64,000 bases of DNA from Crossaster papposus (Eukaryota; Echinodermata; Asteroidea; Velatida; Solasteridae): NCBI GenBank assembly GCA_037893245.1, contig JBAIAA010000318.1, forward strand, positions 744,001 to 808,000, read 5' to 3'. The position numbers and the translations under genes are program-made. Shown piece by piece: positions 56,701 to 58,059 of the stretch (position 1 is its first letter; each line of letters starts with the position of its first letter). Below the pieces are notes generated by a model. The model saw only the letters and a program-made list of their open reading frames with translations, was not told the DNA's origin and searched no databases.

Positions 56701-58059
56701 ATAACTCGTGCTCGCGCGATAGGGCGGATGAGCACGAGCTTATAAATAAGCTTATAATGGGCTTATTAACGGATAATCTCGACACGCGCTGTGGGCCCAC
56801 GGTGAAGTTCACTTCTTACCCGCTCTGTGCGCGCTGTGTATCAAGTAGTAAGTATGCTGCTGTTGGCGCTCACATGTTTCCGTGCGAAAGTTGTTGAGTA
56901 TTGAAGCAAGGTGACATCGGTTTTTTTGGAATCCGGCACACGTGTCGGATGAATTAGAGAAAGCGTGCGTTCGCTGTGTATTTGCGAGCGTTTGTGAGAC
57001 AAATGCGCGCAATGCACAGCTACGTACGGTGGTCTAAAGGGGGAGAAAGAAGGCGGTGCTAAGTAGAATTGTCATTGTCAACTGACGTGATGACCTGTTG
57101 CAGTGTATGAAGTGCAACCCTATGCAGGCACAGGCGCTCATGCATTAGGTGTAGCTGACAGATGCTGAAAGTACGCCGGCGCAGATGTGCATGCAAAGCG
57201 GAGCGAAGGCTGTCAAGTGTCTTGGGCTAGCTGGAGGGTGTAGGTTAGAATTATGGGCGTAGCTAGTATGCGCCAGAGTAGAAGAGCGTGCATAGCGGCA
57301 CCTAGGACCTCTCAGACAGTGTCGTCAGTGCAGGAGAGCGCGCAGCGTATATCGAACATTGGTGATAGTACTCTTTATAGCAACGCAAAACCAAAATTGA
57401 ACTCCATCCAAGCCGTAATGGCTATCTTACGATGACCCACCAGCATTAGTGTATGCAAATAAATGCAGTGATTACGGTACGGTGCTAACCAGTTAACATC
57501 TACTGCTCGGTGGGAGGGCAACGGTTTCGACCCGCCCACACCGAACTAGTGGCCCACACCTGCTGACCTTTCGCTCGGTCTGCGCTTGTTGGGGGGTAAG
57601 AGGTAAAACTCGTTGGCATTCTCTTGTCCACTTCCTTTTTGACGCGAGTGCAGTGCTGAGACAGCATTTTACTTTAGCTGGAATGCTCGCACAGCATTTT
57701 ACTTTAACTCGAAACCCGTTGGCCCTTTTATTATGCTCTCAGAGCATTTTACCTTTGACTTGTTATATAATAGCTGCAGCAAATAATGCTATTGCATAAG
57801 TCATCTTAGAACTGTTCACAGTCCGCCTCATTCTGTTAATTGTAACACCGTTTCTTTGTAAATTATACTGGGACAATTTATGTTTTAAACAGCTTCATTT
57901 GATCCCGTGCAGGTCCAGAAAGCAATGAAGCGGCGGCGAGCTAACAAGGTCTCCGGCCTAGGGGCATCGTCATCCGAGCCCACGCAGTCACAGTCTGGCT
58001 CGAAGAAGACCATGGTGACCGCAATTGGTAGCGAGGGCGACAAGGACGACCGAATGTAA
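6581..58059 (+). CDS. Adhesion G-protein-coupled receptor with TSP1 domain (20 exons, 756 aa, spliced)
   Basis: Gene-level entry; exons are listed separately. Exon lengths 157, 171, 174, 158, 48, 109, 171, 79, 112, 68, 145, 95, 103, 151, 64, 70, 86, 121, 42 and 147 nt sum to 2271 nt (757 codons with the stop), with matching phases at every junction. Seen in the translation: hydrophobic signal peptide (residues ~19-30), TSP1 (53-109), Ser/Thr-rich linker (110-167), GAIN-like region (~168-404), GPS (~405-455), seven hydrophobic helices (~471-705), then a 48-residue tail. Conserved adhesion-family marks are the Cys before TM3, the Cys-Trp in extracellular loop 2, and the TM6 pattern GLSWIFGLL. 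Family knowledge: such receptors self-cleave at the GPS and signal through a tethered agonist at the plasma membrane. BAI-type (ADGRB) receptors also carry TSP1, but no hormone-receptor domain is visible here and there is only one TSP1, so no subfamily symbol is given. Ligand and G protein cannot be read from sequence. Confidence 0.9.
6898..7187. mobile_element. TTAA-flanked MITE family A, copy 1
   Basis: TTAA at both borders with inverted ends aggtaggatacaccattgg / caaatggtgtatcctacct. It lies in intron 1. The copy at 8690 shares the interior (tcgtttaactgaccYgtccgaag). Confidence 0.8.
7544..7678. mobile_element. Hairpin MITE, copy 2
   Basis: Same family as 3134-3279: tgaggtcgtgtccgaattgctggct at the left, attcaaacatggcctca at the right, and the same central ctatgctgttgctatg hairpin with a few changes. 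Confidence 0.78.
7680..8689. other. Intron 1 sequence
   Basis: AT-rich, between two MITEs. Nothing coding was recognised. Confidence 0.5.
8690..9078. mobile_element. TTAA-flanked MITE family A, copy 2
   Basis: Same ends and TTAA borders as 6898-7187 but longer. The extra interior holds a perfect 13-bp-stem hairpin (ttcgcgatcgccg / cggcgatcgcgaa, about 8888-8915). A partial third copy, reversed, lies at about 32524-32616. Confidence 0.8.
9360..9645. repeat. Dispersed repeat block S fragment
   Basis: Matches 20698-20945 (cgatattaaaaataagcattc, ggtacatgcctcgtatacgg, ggtcgacgcgt). Confidence 0.7.
9951..10595. mobile_element. MITE with ttgctagc arrays
   Basis: Inverted ends ccaattccataaaagcattc / gaatgcttttatggaattgg (perfect over 20 bp). 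Subterminal TTGCTTGCTAGC and AACTAGG motifs are mirrored. A related pair of ends bounds 34021-34235. Confidence 0.82.
10768..11425. repeat. Dispersed repeat family R, copy 1
   Basis: Shared with 16061-16907, 17338-17775 and in part 19298-19520. The core (ctctgctgctactggctgg, gacaacatcgtctgcatac) gives short open frames but no recognised domain. Probably a non-autonomous element. Confidence 0.75.
11465..11512 (-). mobile_element. tRNA-like SINE end
   Basis: gtgggactcgaacccacgacctcc is the complement of a tRNA T-arm/B box and is followed by no complete cloverleaf. Probably a SINE remnant. Confidence 0.4.
11674..12485 (-). mobile_element. 5'-truncated LINE, C-terminus of ORF2
   Basis: Minus strand. 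The reading frame enters at about 12480 (IDENLTWNNHIDVLCSKI) and runs to the stop at 11982. It shows the conserved end of CR1/Rex/Jockey-type ORF2: LYNSFVLSYLNNG, LFTLQKKSVRIV, HTSLLFAKLNILKLNDLY and HSYGTRSS. A 3' UTR follows, ending in (TTGA)n (ATCAATCA on the plus strand, 11674-11700). Upstream coding is missing, a typical 5' truncation. Confidence 0.85.
12701..14505. mobile_element. 1.8 kb element with cgactagtcg palindrome arrays
   Basis: Inverted ends tatggtggccctggag / ctccagggccaccata continue into ACATAAAAAGTCGTGAATATTTTCGCG. Next to each end (about 12728-12992 and 14188-14478) is an array of the 10-bp palindrome CGACTAGTCG and variants, spaced by AT-rich gaps of about 10 bp. The centre (13000-14180) is unique and codes for nothing recognised. 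A partial extra end lies at about 12612-12660. Confidence 0.82.
14506..15340. other. Intron 1 sequence
   Basis: Contains a (acttg)n run at 14751-14773 and a tacatg-rich stretch near 14920-14960. A gctaagtgatattcata segment at 14630 is shared with the MITE at 17772. Confidence 0.5.
15361..16062. mobile_element. TTAA-flanked MITE with ccggacaagga arrays
   Basis: TTAA at both borders and inverted ends agcctaggtcacaccggac / gtccggtgtgactggggct. The interior is a degenerate array of CCGGACAAGGAC and CCCCGGACCAC motifs with inverted segments. It gives open frames on both strands only because of this repetition. The left border is also one arm of a perfect 45-bp palindrome (15341-15385). Confidence 0.8.
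16061..16907. repeat. Dispersed repeat family R, copy 2
   Basis: Near-copy of 10768-11425, bounded on the left by the TTAA MITE at 15361 and interrupted by the small MITE at 16265. It also holds an extra segment (ctggtgtttatgttgtc..., about 16665-16725). Confidence 0.75.
16265..16403. mobile_element. Small MITE nested in the repeat at 16061
   Basis: 20-bp inverted ends cgtttgtttatggtgtaaat / atttacaccataaacaaacg interrupt sequence that is continuous in the related copy at about 10960-10990. Confidence 0.75.
17338..17775. repeat. Dispersed repeat family R, copy 3 (broken)
   Basis: Truncated copy with a poly-C tract at about 17540-17557, split by the MITEs at 17772 and 18113. The family sequence resumes at 18726-18775. 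Confidence 0.65.
17772..18111. mobile_element. MITE with gctaagc arrays
   Basis: Inverted ends gggccgatattc / gaatatcggccc, with internal TTGCTAAGC and GTTGGTTGCTAAG motifs. Inserted next to the element at 18113. Confidence 0.7.
18113..18725. mobile_element. MITE with gcgtaagc arrays
   Basis: Inverted ends gcagccgatttcacgaaa / tttcgtgaaatcggctgc (18 bp, perfect). Subterminal motifs of the TTACGCAA/TTGCGTAAGC type lie in mirrored orientation. It sits inside a broken copy of the 10768-type repeat, whose sequence resumes at 18726. Confidence 0.82.
19083..19253 (+). CDS. aGPCR exon 2: thrombospondin type-1 domain
   Basis: A phase 1-1 exon (57 codons) between a ttcttcttcag acceptor and a GTGAGT donor. 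It shows the TSP1 pattern: the tryptophan ladder WTNWGAWSAC, CSGTCGSGG, an Arg/Cys strand, GGYCDG, and closing MSC/PAC cysteines, six cysteines in all. TSP1 modules in adhesion GPCRs bind extracellular matrix or cell-surface partners, and the WxxWxxW motif is a known C-mannosylation site. The symmetric phase is typical of shuffled extracellular modules. Confidence 0.95.
19298..19520. repeat. Dispersed repeat family R, 3' part
   Basis: Matches the terminal part of family R (acataagttatgtcaattgg, tctgcgaggt, gagttttacc, cctaatattg), right after the TSP1 exon. Confidence 0.6.
19705..20262. mobile_element. MITE with gccgtag arrays
   Basis: Inverted ends ttatacctcagtcacatttgc / gcaaatgtgactgaggcataa (one mismatch). 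The interior is rich in GCCGTAGCCC/CTGCGGC motifs. Confidence 0.8.
20272..20945. repeat. Dispersed repeat block S, copy 1
   Basis: 20272-20692 matches 22857-23523 nearly throughout, apart from the MITE inserted in the latter. 20698-20945 matches 9360-9645. It carries the empty site for the hAT-like MITE. Confidence 0.75.
21072..21905. mobile_element. MITE with cacgatc arrays
   Basis: Inverted ends taatgctaggttcccact / agtgggaacctagcatta. The interior is an array of degenerate GATACGTTCCGATACG and CACGATT motifs. Overlapping frames on both strands are repeat artefacts. Confidence 0.8.
21904..22521. mobile_element. MITE with TTAA-like border and tcgtgcgac arrays
   Basis: Inverted ends aaggcccagtcacaccgg / ccggtttgactgggcctt, related to the ends at 15361-16062. 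The left border is TTAA; the right is TTTAG. The interior is degenerate CGATCGTGCGACTGG motifs. It directly abuts the element 21072-21905. Confidence 0.75.
22857..23730. repeat. Dispersed repeat block S, copy 2
   Basis: Continues after 23523 with sequence shared with 1-230 (before the upstream mucin exon) and, more distantly, 51695-51965. Holds the hAT-like MITE at 23019. Confidence 0.75.
23019..23205. mobile_element. hAT-like MITE, copy with TSD ATTTTACA
   Basis: A 187-bp member. TSD ATTTTACA at 23011-23018 and 23206-23213. The paralogous block at about 20425-20440 shows the uninterrupted sequence (cacattttacaaggcg), an empty site that proves the insertion and its borders. Confidence 0.9.
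23739..23912 (+). CDS. aGPCR exon 3: mucin-like Ser/Thr/Pro-rich linker
   Basis: A phase 1-1 exon of 58 codons rich in Thr, Ser and Pro with no cysteine, bounded by aacaccag and a GTAAGA donor. Probably a heavily O-glycosylated spacer between TSP1 and the GAIN region. It is a close paralogue of the exon at 248-424, differing at scattered positions and by one codon in length. Confidence 0.85.
24409..24566 (+). CDS. aGPCR exon 4: start of GAIN-type region
   Basis: Enters in phase 1 after cttggcag and leaves in phase 0 before GTATGT. It carries a short Thr/Lys-rich lead, then an amphipathic helical stretch (EIEDSLRKQLEALDIL) and two N-glycosylation sequons (NTS, NAT). This matches the helical subdomain A at the start of GAIN domains. 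Confidence 0.85.
24567..25188. other. Intron 4
   Basis: Repeated gttttcacgaagaggcaaattt motifs (about 24740 and 24788, with relatives near 24655 and, inverted, 25105-25130) suggest a diverged MITE. No exon. Confidence 0.45.
25189..25236 (+). CDS. aGPCR exon 5: GAIN helix (48 nt)
   Basis: A 16-codon phase 0-0 micro-exon after tcttcttttgccag with a GTAAGT donor. It encodes SILGATSAFLSVQDSG, which continues the helix from exon 4 and resembles the helix found at this position in GAIN subdomain A. Confidence 0.75.
25237..26261. other. Intron 5
   Basis: A lone family-A MITE end (taggatacaccattt, 25422), and a gtacgtgcgtgc-rich stretch near 25610-25660. Nothing else recognised. Confidence 0.45.
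26262..26370 (+). CDS. aGPCR exon 6: GAIN subdomain
   Basis: Phase 0 to phase 1, from an accccatag acceptor to a GTGAGT donor. It encodes a helical segment rich in Ser, Val and Leu (VVSLVEASLSQVALGLRDGE) followed by a strand-like Leu-rich end. GC-rich third positions contrast with the AT-rich introns. Confidence 0.8.
26640..27045. repeat. Dispersed repeat related to 49785-49920
   Basis: Shares aataggtctccacaag, tttcacgaaatagatata, cttaaaaactagggtta-like text and gggttagggtataatatagggt. Lies in the intron before the acidic GAIN exon. Confidence 0.6.
27096..27266 (+). CDS. aGPCR exon 7: GAIN segment with acidic insert
   Basis: Phase 1-1, from ttcattgcag to a GTAAAT donor. The middle of the exon is an Asp/Glu run (NDDGQDGDDEDPKEEGE) between two beta-like stretches (VEVSSFSSPESLQGYVFS and VSLAISTGSFAHVE). 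Such an acidic loop is unusual inside a GAIN domain and could bind calcium or basic ligands; that is inference. Confidence 0.8.
27600..28250. repeat. Dispersed repeat with agcaaatgct motifs, copy 2
   Basis: Counterpart of 1012-1735 in the same orientation; small frames within it are not conserved between the copies. Confidence 0.6.
28736..29003. mobile_element. MITE with gggagacaa ends, copy 1
   Basis: Inverted ends gcactttgggagacaaatta / gattgtctcccaaagt. The interior (gtctccttaagtgtctagctacc, gggtctaaatagcataaat) is shared with 33313-33573. An (ATT)n tract and a G-rich tract follow. Confidence 0.72.
29035..30111. other. Intron 7 sequence
   Basis: Begins with a G-rich tract (about 29056-29079). 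The rest is AT-rich with no gene or clear repeat. Confidence 0.45.
30120..30305. mobile_element. hAT-like MITE, copy with TSD ATTTTAAT
   Basis: A 186-bp member in the opposite orientation to the copies at 23019 and 62148. TSD ATTTTAAT at 30112-30119 and 30306-30313. Lies in the intron just before GAIN exon 8. Confidence 0.88.
30394..30472 (+). CDS. aGPCR exon 8: GAIN beta segment
   Basis: Enters in phase 1 after gatgttttaag and leaves in phase 2 before GTAAGG. It encodes the hydrophobic strand PVRVLVVYQGL and a Ser/Thr-rich turn. It reads through in frame to the next exon, and short beta exons are usual in GAIN subdomain B. Confidence 0.7.
30473..31239. other. Intron 8 sequence
   Basis: Poly-C at 30548-30562 and a ~60-bp direct repeat (tttagaatgtacattRtatttgtgaNtattttgtatctt at about 30899 and 30964). 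No exon. Confidence 0.5.
31240..31625. repeat. Copy of the 5180 element interior
   Basis: Shares gataaatgcac, ctgcatt...tgcaatcgaaaa, gttacttccgaacacgacga and gtcaaatctttatgtgcac with 5300-5590. Ends just before GAIN exon 9. Confidence 0.65.
31692..31803 (+). CDS. aGPCR exon 9: GAIN subdomain B
   Basis: Phase 2 to phase 0, from the strong acceptor tttcttttctctccag to a GTAAAT donor. It encodes VNSGILSCSVLSGG and PLEVGLEFSLQH, the alternating strands that precede the GPS in this family. The exon sits beside a dispersed repeat shared with about 5290-5600. Confidence 0.8.
31804..33312. other. Intron 9 sequence
   Basis: A reversed partial family-A MITE at about 32524-32616 and a gatcagccga inverted/direct cluster near 32803-32835. 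No gene seen. Confidence 0.45.
33313..33573. mobile_element. MITE with gggagacaa ends, copy 2
   Basis: Same family as 28736, ends gcacttagggagacaaatta / gttgtctccctaagtg, again followed by an (ATT)n tract. Confidence 0.72.
33623..33765 (-). mobile_element. tRNA-derived SINE fragment
   Basis: Reverse complement of the SINE head at 47640-47740: shares the B box (ggattcgaaccc on the plus strand), the ggcgaggaaagag region and the ctgaaaacccaatccacatta segment. Confidence 0.7.
33818..33885 (+). CDS. aGPCR exon 10: first half of GPS
   Basis: Phase 0 to phase 2, from attccccacag to GTAAGC. It encodes VTRQCSFWNTTQK: the first GPS cysteine followed by the Phe-Trp pair expected at the start of the GPS motif, with an NTT glycosylation sequon. 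Confidence 0.85.
34021..34235. mobile_element. MITE, relative of the 9951 element
   Basis: Inverted ends gagtcaatttcataaaacatg / catgttttatgaaattggctc; the interior has AAGCAC/TGCTAAGC motifs. Lies in the intron between the two GPS exons. Confidence 0.65.
34495..34639 (+). CDS. aGPCR exon 11: GPS autoproteolysis site
   Basis: Phase 2 to phase 0, from ttattccacag to GTAGGT. It contains EWSTNGC, a longer than usual Ser/Thr loop, then NCFCGHNTSFAVLLQ, the GPS core with its paired cysteines. The expected cleavage is between Asn446 and Thr447 (His at -2, Thr at +1). The tethered agonist would start TSFAVLLQV. The usual Leu at -1 is Asn here, which also makes an N-T-S sequon across the scissile bond. 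Confidence 0.93.
34640..36409. other. Intron 11, first part
   Basis: Hairpin at 35149 and array at 35280 as listed. 34990-35100 shares text with 31590-31620 (gtttgctgccaccaagcgtctcaaa). 36050-36330 is moderately GC-rich. No exon. Confidence 0.45.
35280..35420. repeat. Degenerate atttcgagctcacgaaat array
   Basis: About seven imperfect copies of a ~20-bp palindromic motif. A hairpin with a ttc loop (agcaggatgccgcgc / gcgcggcacctgct) lies just upstream at about 35149-35181. Confidence 0.65.
36410..36605. promoter_or_regulatory. Intronic CpG-rich segment with clustered YY1-like motifs
   Basis: A locally GC-rich stretch inside the intron between GPS and TM1. It has four CAAGATGGCG motifs (about 36526, 36548, 36571, 36592) and one CAACATGGCG (about 36506), spaced roughly 20 bp. 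CAAGATGGCGGC is the known YY1 core. It could be an intronic promoter or enhancer, or part of a repeat; function is inferred. Confidence 0.4.
36961..37055 (+). CDS. aGPCR exon 12: TM1
   Basis: Phase 0 to phase 2, after the acceptor catcctttttcag. It encodes a hydrophobic helix (VLSLVLGIVSIICLALTLIL) ending in YAYLR, the typical TM1 and start of intracellular loop 1. The donor is GTCAGA, a weaker but usable form. Confidence 0.88.
37056..37990. other. Intron 12
   Basis: A direct repeat of actatccctttaaagtacatata at about 37867 and 37889 lies just before the TM2 exon. Nothing coding. Confidence 0.5.
37991..38093 (+). CDS. aGPCR exon 13: TM2
   Basis: Phase 2 to phase 0, after atactcggacag. It carries the conserved intracellular-loop-1/TM2 pattern IKVHANLVASLMIAQLLF followed by GINATENL, in which the family signature GIN lies in extracellular loop 1 with an NAT sequon. 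The donor is GTCAGT. Confidence 0.9.
38262..38435. repeat. Diverged relative of the hAT-like MITE
   Basis: Shares ttttgtgttgg, ccttgtattccaggaat and gggaattct with the three clear copies, but the ends are not conserved. Low confidence. Confidence 0.35.
38608..38664 (+). repeat. (GAAA)n microsatellite, 3' flank of the LINE
   Basis: About 14 GAAA units directly abut the LINE 3' end. The sequence before it (38480-38607) looks like part of a separate dispersed repeat into whose microsatellite the LINE inserted. Confidence 0.9.
38989..40140 (-). pseudogene. LINE ORF2 C-terminal part, separated by a frameshift
   Basis: The frame offset by one base from the main ORF2 frame reads through SYRLNFDFQLLCIHLDPKF and on to a stop at 38989, with no upstream Met of its own at the junction. 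It holds a Cys-His box (CGWCDERGTIIHLFIEC, C-x2-C-x7-H-x4-C) typical of the C-terminus of L1/Tx1 ORF2. Joined in concept, ORF2 would be about 1300 residues, the usual size. A single indel near 40128-40145 is the only defect seen. Confidence 0.85.
40128..42920 (-). CDS. LINE ORF2 N-terminal part: AP endonuclease and reverse transcriptase
   Basis: 930 residues open. The endonuclease has SLNTGG near 30, LQET near 60, MAGDFNCTHNP near 165 and SDHSA near 258. The reverse transcriptase has SPGLDGLTSEFY, NWRPVSLLNVDYKI, LDQKKAFDN, GIRQGCPLSG and the catalytic TAYADDIS around residue 720. The first Met may be a later one (MVLSLLSLN). The frame stops at 40128-40130 (RID then stop). The reading continues after a one-base shift, so the protein is broken in this copy. 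Confidence 0.92.
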   Translation of the reverse strand: MIPMILFMYNYMMHTIQLFYFIMVLSLLSLNTGGCSSSTKNAAIRLYIKQSCNNPDIICLQETNHLKSIDICWKSWPYRPLCNEGCSHGTGVTTLVKNNEDFKISYSVTIVTGYVNYVQLDIKNTTYHVYNILIPQNNNQAFKVLEEIDSHTTKLEGGVIVMAGDFNCTHNPSLDRFRNNIETRHSVALALQNLYIGLSLCDVWRRINPDSTQFTWFRSNPNKPGLMSKARLDRFYVPGYIMSSVHSCDIFPCPFSDHSAIILNLNLSQKQKRGSSYWHFNNSLLEDICYDDIIKHFWKQWQTQKADYSNVCTWWDMGKSHFKRITQMYGAKSARQKRTKIKVLQETIDKLQSTPDLTPDTLEVLKEQREALSEMFKHEARGALVRARFQYTNEIDTCSTFFFDLEKSISASKNISEIRLPCGNTTDNPDEIKSHILSFYRDLYSRVDIDKDAQATIFDDLPTLDPSQAQDCDRPITYEEVDIAAQQLGKNKSPGLDGLTSEFYQHFWPILKEDLMFVFEASIRDNCLPISCRRAIITLLPKKGDLLDISNWRPVSLLNVDYKILAKVLANRLKDVISSVIHVDQSYTVPGRSLYDNINLIRDTLLFANYHNIPLAVLNLDQKKAFDNIDQEYLFSAMQAMGFGNHFISYVKLMYNQTESLIKVSGSLTCPFPFEKGIRQGCPLSGLLYTIAIEPLLHILRRNLHNKGFSLPESNTPLTVTAYADDISIFVTDDTGFRVVEDAYSLYHRASAASLNYKKSQGLWVGSWNNRTDHPLGFNWNNRGLKFLGIQLGNTNNYFQLNWQMCREKLTKVLSRWKGMSKYLSYKGKVLIANQLATSQIIHIIAALSPPEHILKELQNKLINFVWSDGRHWLKKDLLYQSPEKGGMGLTCLQARLLTYRFSVIQKFIKNPTHPFYIFLKHYLHQYRID
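42892..44523 (-). CDS. LINE ORF1: zinc-knuckle nucleic-acid-binding protein
   Basis: A 543-residue ORF. Residues ~40-195 resemble the RNA-binding fold upstream of the zinc finger in L1/Tx1-type ORF1. Residues 202-215 form a CCHC knuckle (CFNCGESGHISKNC). The C-terminal half is low-complexity, rich in Ser, Pro and Thr, and ends with a Lys/Arg-rich tail. ORF1 proteins bind their own RNA in ribonucleoprotein particles. It overlaps the start of ORF2 by 29 nt in another frame, the usual compact LINE layout. No internal stop is seen. Confidence 0.88.
   Translation of the reverse strand: MAGQATANRSSRDQPTRTKAGPFNNVPNSTDTNPFVNITRNHGIVFKVEDNVPIATYVDAFADMVDPSIVVSASRISNGRAAIYLKNKQDVDDAVLFGFELNRTYIEVSPLVQPTTRLVLSNVYPEIPNEILNKNLSGFCKVVSAIRPIPLGIKTKKLSHIFSFRRQVHVLVNVNVTLPDHINIPFNGVNYRVFISNDTVKCFNCGESGHISKNCKKTQENVDNPLNRPPVFHHSKSDPKHPSKSKPHNPQPSKAPGSSSIHKGPQRKQDLPLSDETTDAFPSLPGVPGLIPTSLTDKNGQSVSASVNVSVAQSATPNLSNSNATKSEQKASSAAPMIPMSGYLSSTPTSPSPTPQPSKFISVWGSPPVPTRLFSDVIKRKQPDSPTPSTETHTLVTLKTPSPPRKITKQHKSPVTDTPTITQVIDTATPTPFPSVGSPAVIEETESDMDSVSWEDTGESQDKLEDNLPITTGPLSNQELLKFLKSVKSRKKPDEIARKFTNNIPGLVKQLKPLRNNSLVQKKMQQRIRKLVKSLDPDDPFHV
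44733..44769 (+). repeat. (GAAA)n microsatellite, 5' flank of the LINE
   Basis: About nine GAAA units directly abut the LINE 5' end, same register and strand as the array at 38608. They are followed by non-LINE sequence with a hairpin (stem tatatcagcc / ggctgatata at about 44785-44814). Confidence 0.9.
44770..46224. other. Intron 13 after the LINE
   Basis: AT-rich sequence with a hairpin at 44785-44814. No exon or paired repeat recognised. Confidence 0.45.
46225..46375 (+). CDS. aGPCR exon 14: TM3, loop 2 and start of TM4
   Basis: Phase 0 to phase 1, from tttgtttcag to GTAAGT. It contains AVCRII with the TM3 cysteine that pairs with loop 2, the family pattern FFSAAFSWMLIEG, a basic intracellular loop (RATMVSRKPPK) and the TM4 start LILMLIGW. 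The preceding intron holds the 6 kb antisense LINE. Confidence 0.95.
46395..46640 (-). mobile_element. SINE with conserved central domain and tRNA-like end
   Basis: Similar in order to 62890-63190: L2-type tail (gtgcatttataaagcgc), atgtcagcgctcaatt, ggtacccatttatactcctgg, ggagagaggca, gtctcgcccaggggcacaaac, then a tRNA T-arm-like attcgaacc. The gcccaggggcacaa block resembles conserved SINE domains known from many marine invertebrates (Nin-like; from memory). Confidence 0.65.
46697..46760 (+). CDS. aGPCR exon 15: TM4
   Basis: Phase 1 to phase 2, from actatcctttag to GTATGT. It encodes GVPLLLTILSFAVGYHQYGI, the GxP start of TM4 and the first part of extracellular loop 2. Confidence 0.9.
47200..47269 (+). 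CDS. aGPCR exon 16: extracellular loop 2 and TM5
   Basis: Phase 2 to phase 0, from ataattgcag to GTAAGT. It encodes LCWLSAHHGQIWAFFTLVIV, with the invariant loop-2 Cys-Trp and the aromatic start of TM5. Confidence 0.9.
47620..47925 (+). mobile_element. tRNA-derived SINE
   Basis: Contains an A-box-like ttggcgtagcggttc and a perfect B box ggttcgaatcc (47681), then a body and an AATAATAAC-type tail. A relative lies in reverse orientation at 33623-33760. The tRNA-like head is a SINE promoter and not a functional tRNA. Confidence 0.75.
48166..48251 (+). CDS. aGPCR exon 17: TM5 end and intracellular loop 3
   Basis: Phase 0 to phase 2, from gacatcacag to GTAGTT. It encodes the hydrophobic VNAVVVGVVLRTFLSL, then the charged loop KMNKDKDNADR that leads into TM6. 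Confidence 0.88.
48252..49487. other. Intron 17
   Basis: A short inverted pair gggtgcact / agtgcaccc (48389-48455) may be MITE ends. Otherwise unrecognised. Confidence 0.45.
49488..49608 (+). CDS. aGPCR exon 18: TM6 and start of TM7
   Basis: Phase 2 to phase 0, from ttcctgtctcag to GTAAGA. It encodes VIVLVPTLGLSWIFGLLAET, the conserved TM6 core with its Pro and Trp toggle-like residues, then VFEYLFVILNSSQ, the start of TM7. Confidence 0.95.
49880..50600. repeat. Tandem duplication of about 355 bp with telomere-like motifs
   Basis: 49880-50234 and 50235-50590 share ggaaaaacgggttagggttatatatagaaaa, gacagctgagaggtcc, tgagtatttag and cagtgcgtatgtaag in order. TTAGGG appears about four times in a row near 50556-50580. 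Confidence 0.75.
50787..50828 (+). CDS. aGPCR exon 19: TM7 end (42 nt)
   Basis: A 14-codon phase 0-0 exon between ttttttattacag and GTAAGT, encoding GIFVFICHGLMNIE, the conserved end of TM7. Downstream it joins in phase 0 either to the exon at 57913, giving a canonical helix 8, or to the putative alternative ends at 52935 or 53898. Confidence 0.92.
51316..51475. repeat. 67-bp tandem repeat, about 2.3 copies
   Basis: ggaaagaagtgtgcat starts at 51316, 51383 and 51450. Each full unit includes aacacctgatgtcggaacaa and ccctcgagttaaatatg. Confidence 0.85.
51695..51965. repeat. Dispersed repeat block S fragment
   Basis: Shares gatgctccaaa, ttcgttttctgagtatgcac, ttgaaggtgaacaagaacc and gcaccatgacca with 23402-23680. 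No mucin-like exon follows here. Confidence 0.65.
52171..52582. mobile_element. MITE with aatatgtgac ends
   Basis: Inverted ends gaatatgtgacccacca..aaaaccaggc / gcctggttttggcctggttggtcacatattcg (imperfect). A lone related end is at about 50884. Confidence 0.6.
52814..53090 (+). repeat. 280-bp tandem-duplicated block, copy 1
   Basis: Aligned with 53774-54053 at a constant offset of about 960 bp. It contains the hairpin gtgacgcgggagcgtcac, a CG-rich stretch, a polypyrimidine tract and the possible alternative exon at 52935. Confidence 0.85.
52935..53015 (+). CDS. Possible alternative last exon of aGPCR, copy 1
   Basis: After the strong acceptor ttctttcttcttcag, a phase-0 open stretch of 26 codons (starts SDWNNSRSLHGIEKNP, ends MIRRSRA) runs to a TGA. 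Spliced to exon 19 it would give a receptor of about 734 aa lacking the canonical helix 8. It lies in a 280-bp block duplicated at 53774-54053. Splicing and usage are inferred; it could also be non-coding repeat DNA. Confidence 0.3.
   Translation, partial: SDWNNSRSLHGIEKNPITKMIRRSRA
53166..53700. mobile_element. Fold-back element with 5-bp TSD CTGAC
   Basis: Two long inverted arms (from 53166, caacccagtctccttcttaa, and to 53697, ttaagaaggagactgggttg) pair over more than 200 bp around a centre near 53435. CTGAC flanks both sides (53161-53165 and 53701-53705). The related sequence at about 54045-54060 (ccatctgacatgtgaat) is an empty site. Confidence 0.82.
53774..54053 (+). repeat. 280-bp tandem-duplicated block, copy 2
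   Basis: Differs from copy 1 by a few substitutions, a longer pyrimidine tract and a 2-nt insertion in the possible exon. Confidence 0.85.
53898..54002 (+). CDS. Possible alternative last exon of aGPCR, copy 2
   Basis: Second copy of the 52935 exon, with the same acceptor and first 16 residues. A 2-nt difference (cccatataacg against cccaataacg) shifts the frame, giving the ending NENDQEIKGMSYIGTKF and a stop 34 codons from the acceptor. Compatible in phase with exon 19. Evidence is open frame and acceptor only. Confidence 0.3.
   Translation, partial: SDWNNSRSLHGIEKNPYNENDQEIKGMSYIGTKF
54054..55018. other. Non-coding stretch with two 3' splice-like sites
   Basis: tttcgcttttttgcag at about 54430 and gtgtttttttgcag at about 54980, a G-rich patch at 54539-54558, and a ~20-bp repeat (cgtaggtctg) near 54760-54800. 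Could hold 5' exons of the 55019 ORF; not shown. Confidence 0.35.
55019..55567 (+). pseudogene. GC-rich coding-like segment with a frame switch, function unknown
   Basis: ATG at 55019 (context aaaataATGG) follows a 3' splice-like site tttttttgcag at 54978 and opens a frame with G/C-ending codons, unlike the AT-rich surroundings. Frame 1 is coding-like up to about 55345. The frame one base away then carries on to a TAG at 55567. Both halves contain a related motif (RESELPLVDSSQSQYTS and RESELTLCNNSPPQYKGTS), which supports real coding descent with an internal duplication and one frameshift or an unseen splice. The product is basic, rich in Arg, His and Ser. No family was recognised. It may belong to a mobile element, since 22 bp are shared with the transposon at 56220. 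Confidence 0.4.
56220..57762. mobile_element. 1.54 kb transposon with 254-bp terminal inverted repeats
   Basis: Arms 56220-56473 and 57509-57762 are the same length and complementary apart from about one noticed difference (gggtttccag / gggtttcgag). They contain three AAAATGCT..AGCATT-type sub-palindromes. The 1.03 kb interior has no recognised transposase. It carries the sequence ctcgtgctcgcgcgatagggcg, which also occurs at 55238 in the GC-rich ORF. No clear target duplication was found. Confidence 0.85.
57913..58059 (+). CDS. aGPCR exon 20: helix 8 and C-terminal tail
   Basis: A phase-0 terminal exon after gatcccgtgcag. It starts VQKAMKRRRANK, which continues MNIE as the usual E-V-x-K basic helix 8 of adhesion GPCRs. 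It then becomes Ser/Gly/Thr-rich and ends GDKDDRM before TAA at 58057-58059. No PDZ-type ending is visible. It lies 150 bp after a 1.54 kb transposable element. No clear AATAAA was found close downstream, so the 3' UTR end is unknown. Confidence 0.88.
   Translation, partial: VQKAMKRRRANKVSGLGASSSEPTQSQSGSKKTMVTAIGSEGDKDDRM

Noticed and set aside
56443..57435. Short frames inside the 1.54 kb transposon as a transposase
   Set aside because: Only 60-73 codons with no catalytic motif visible.
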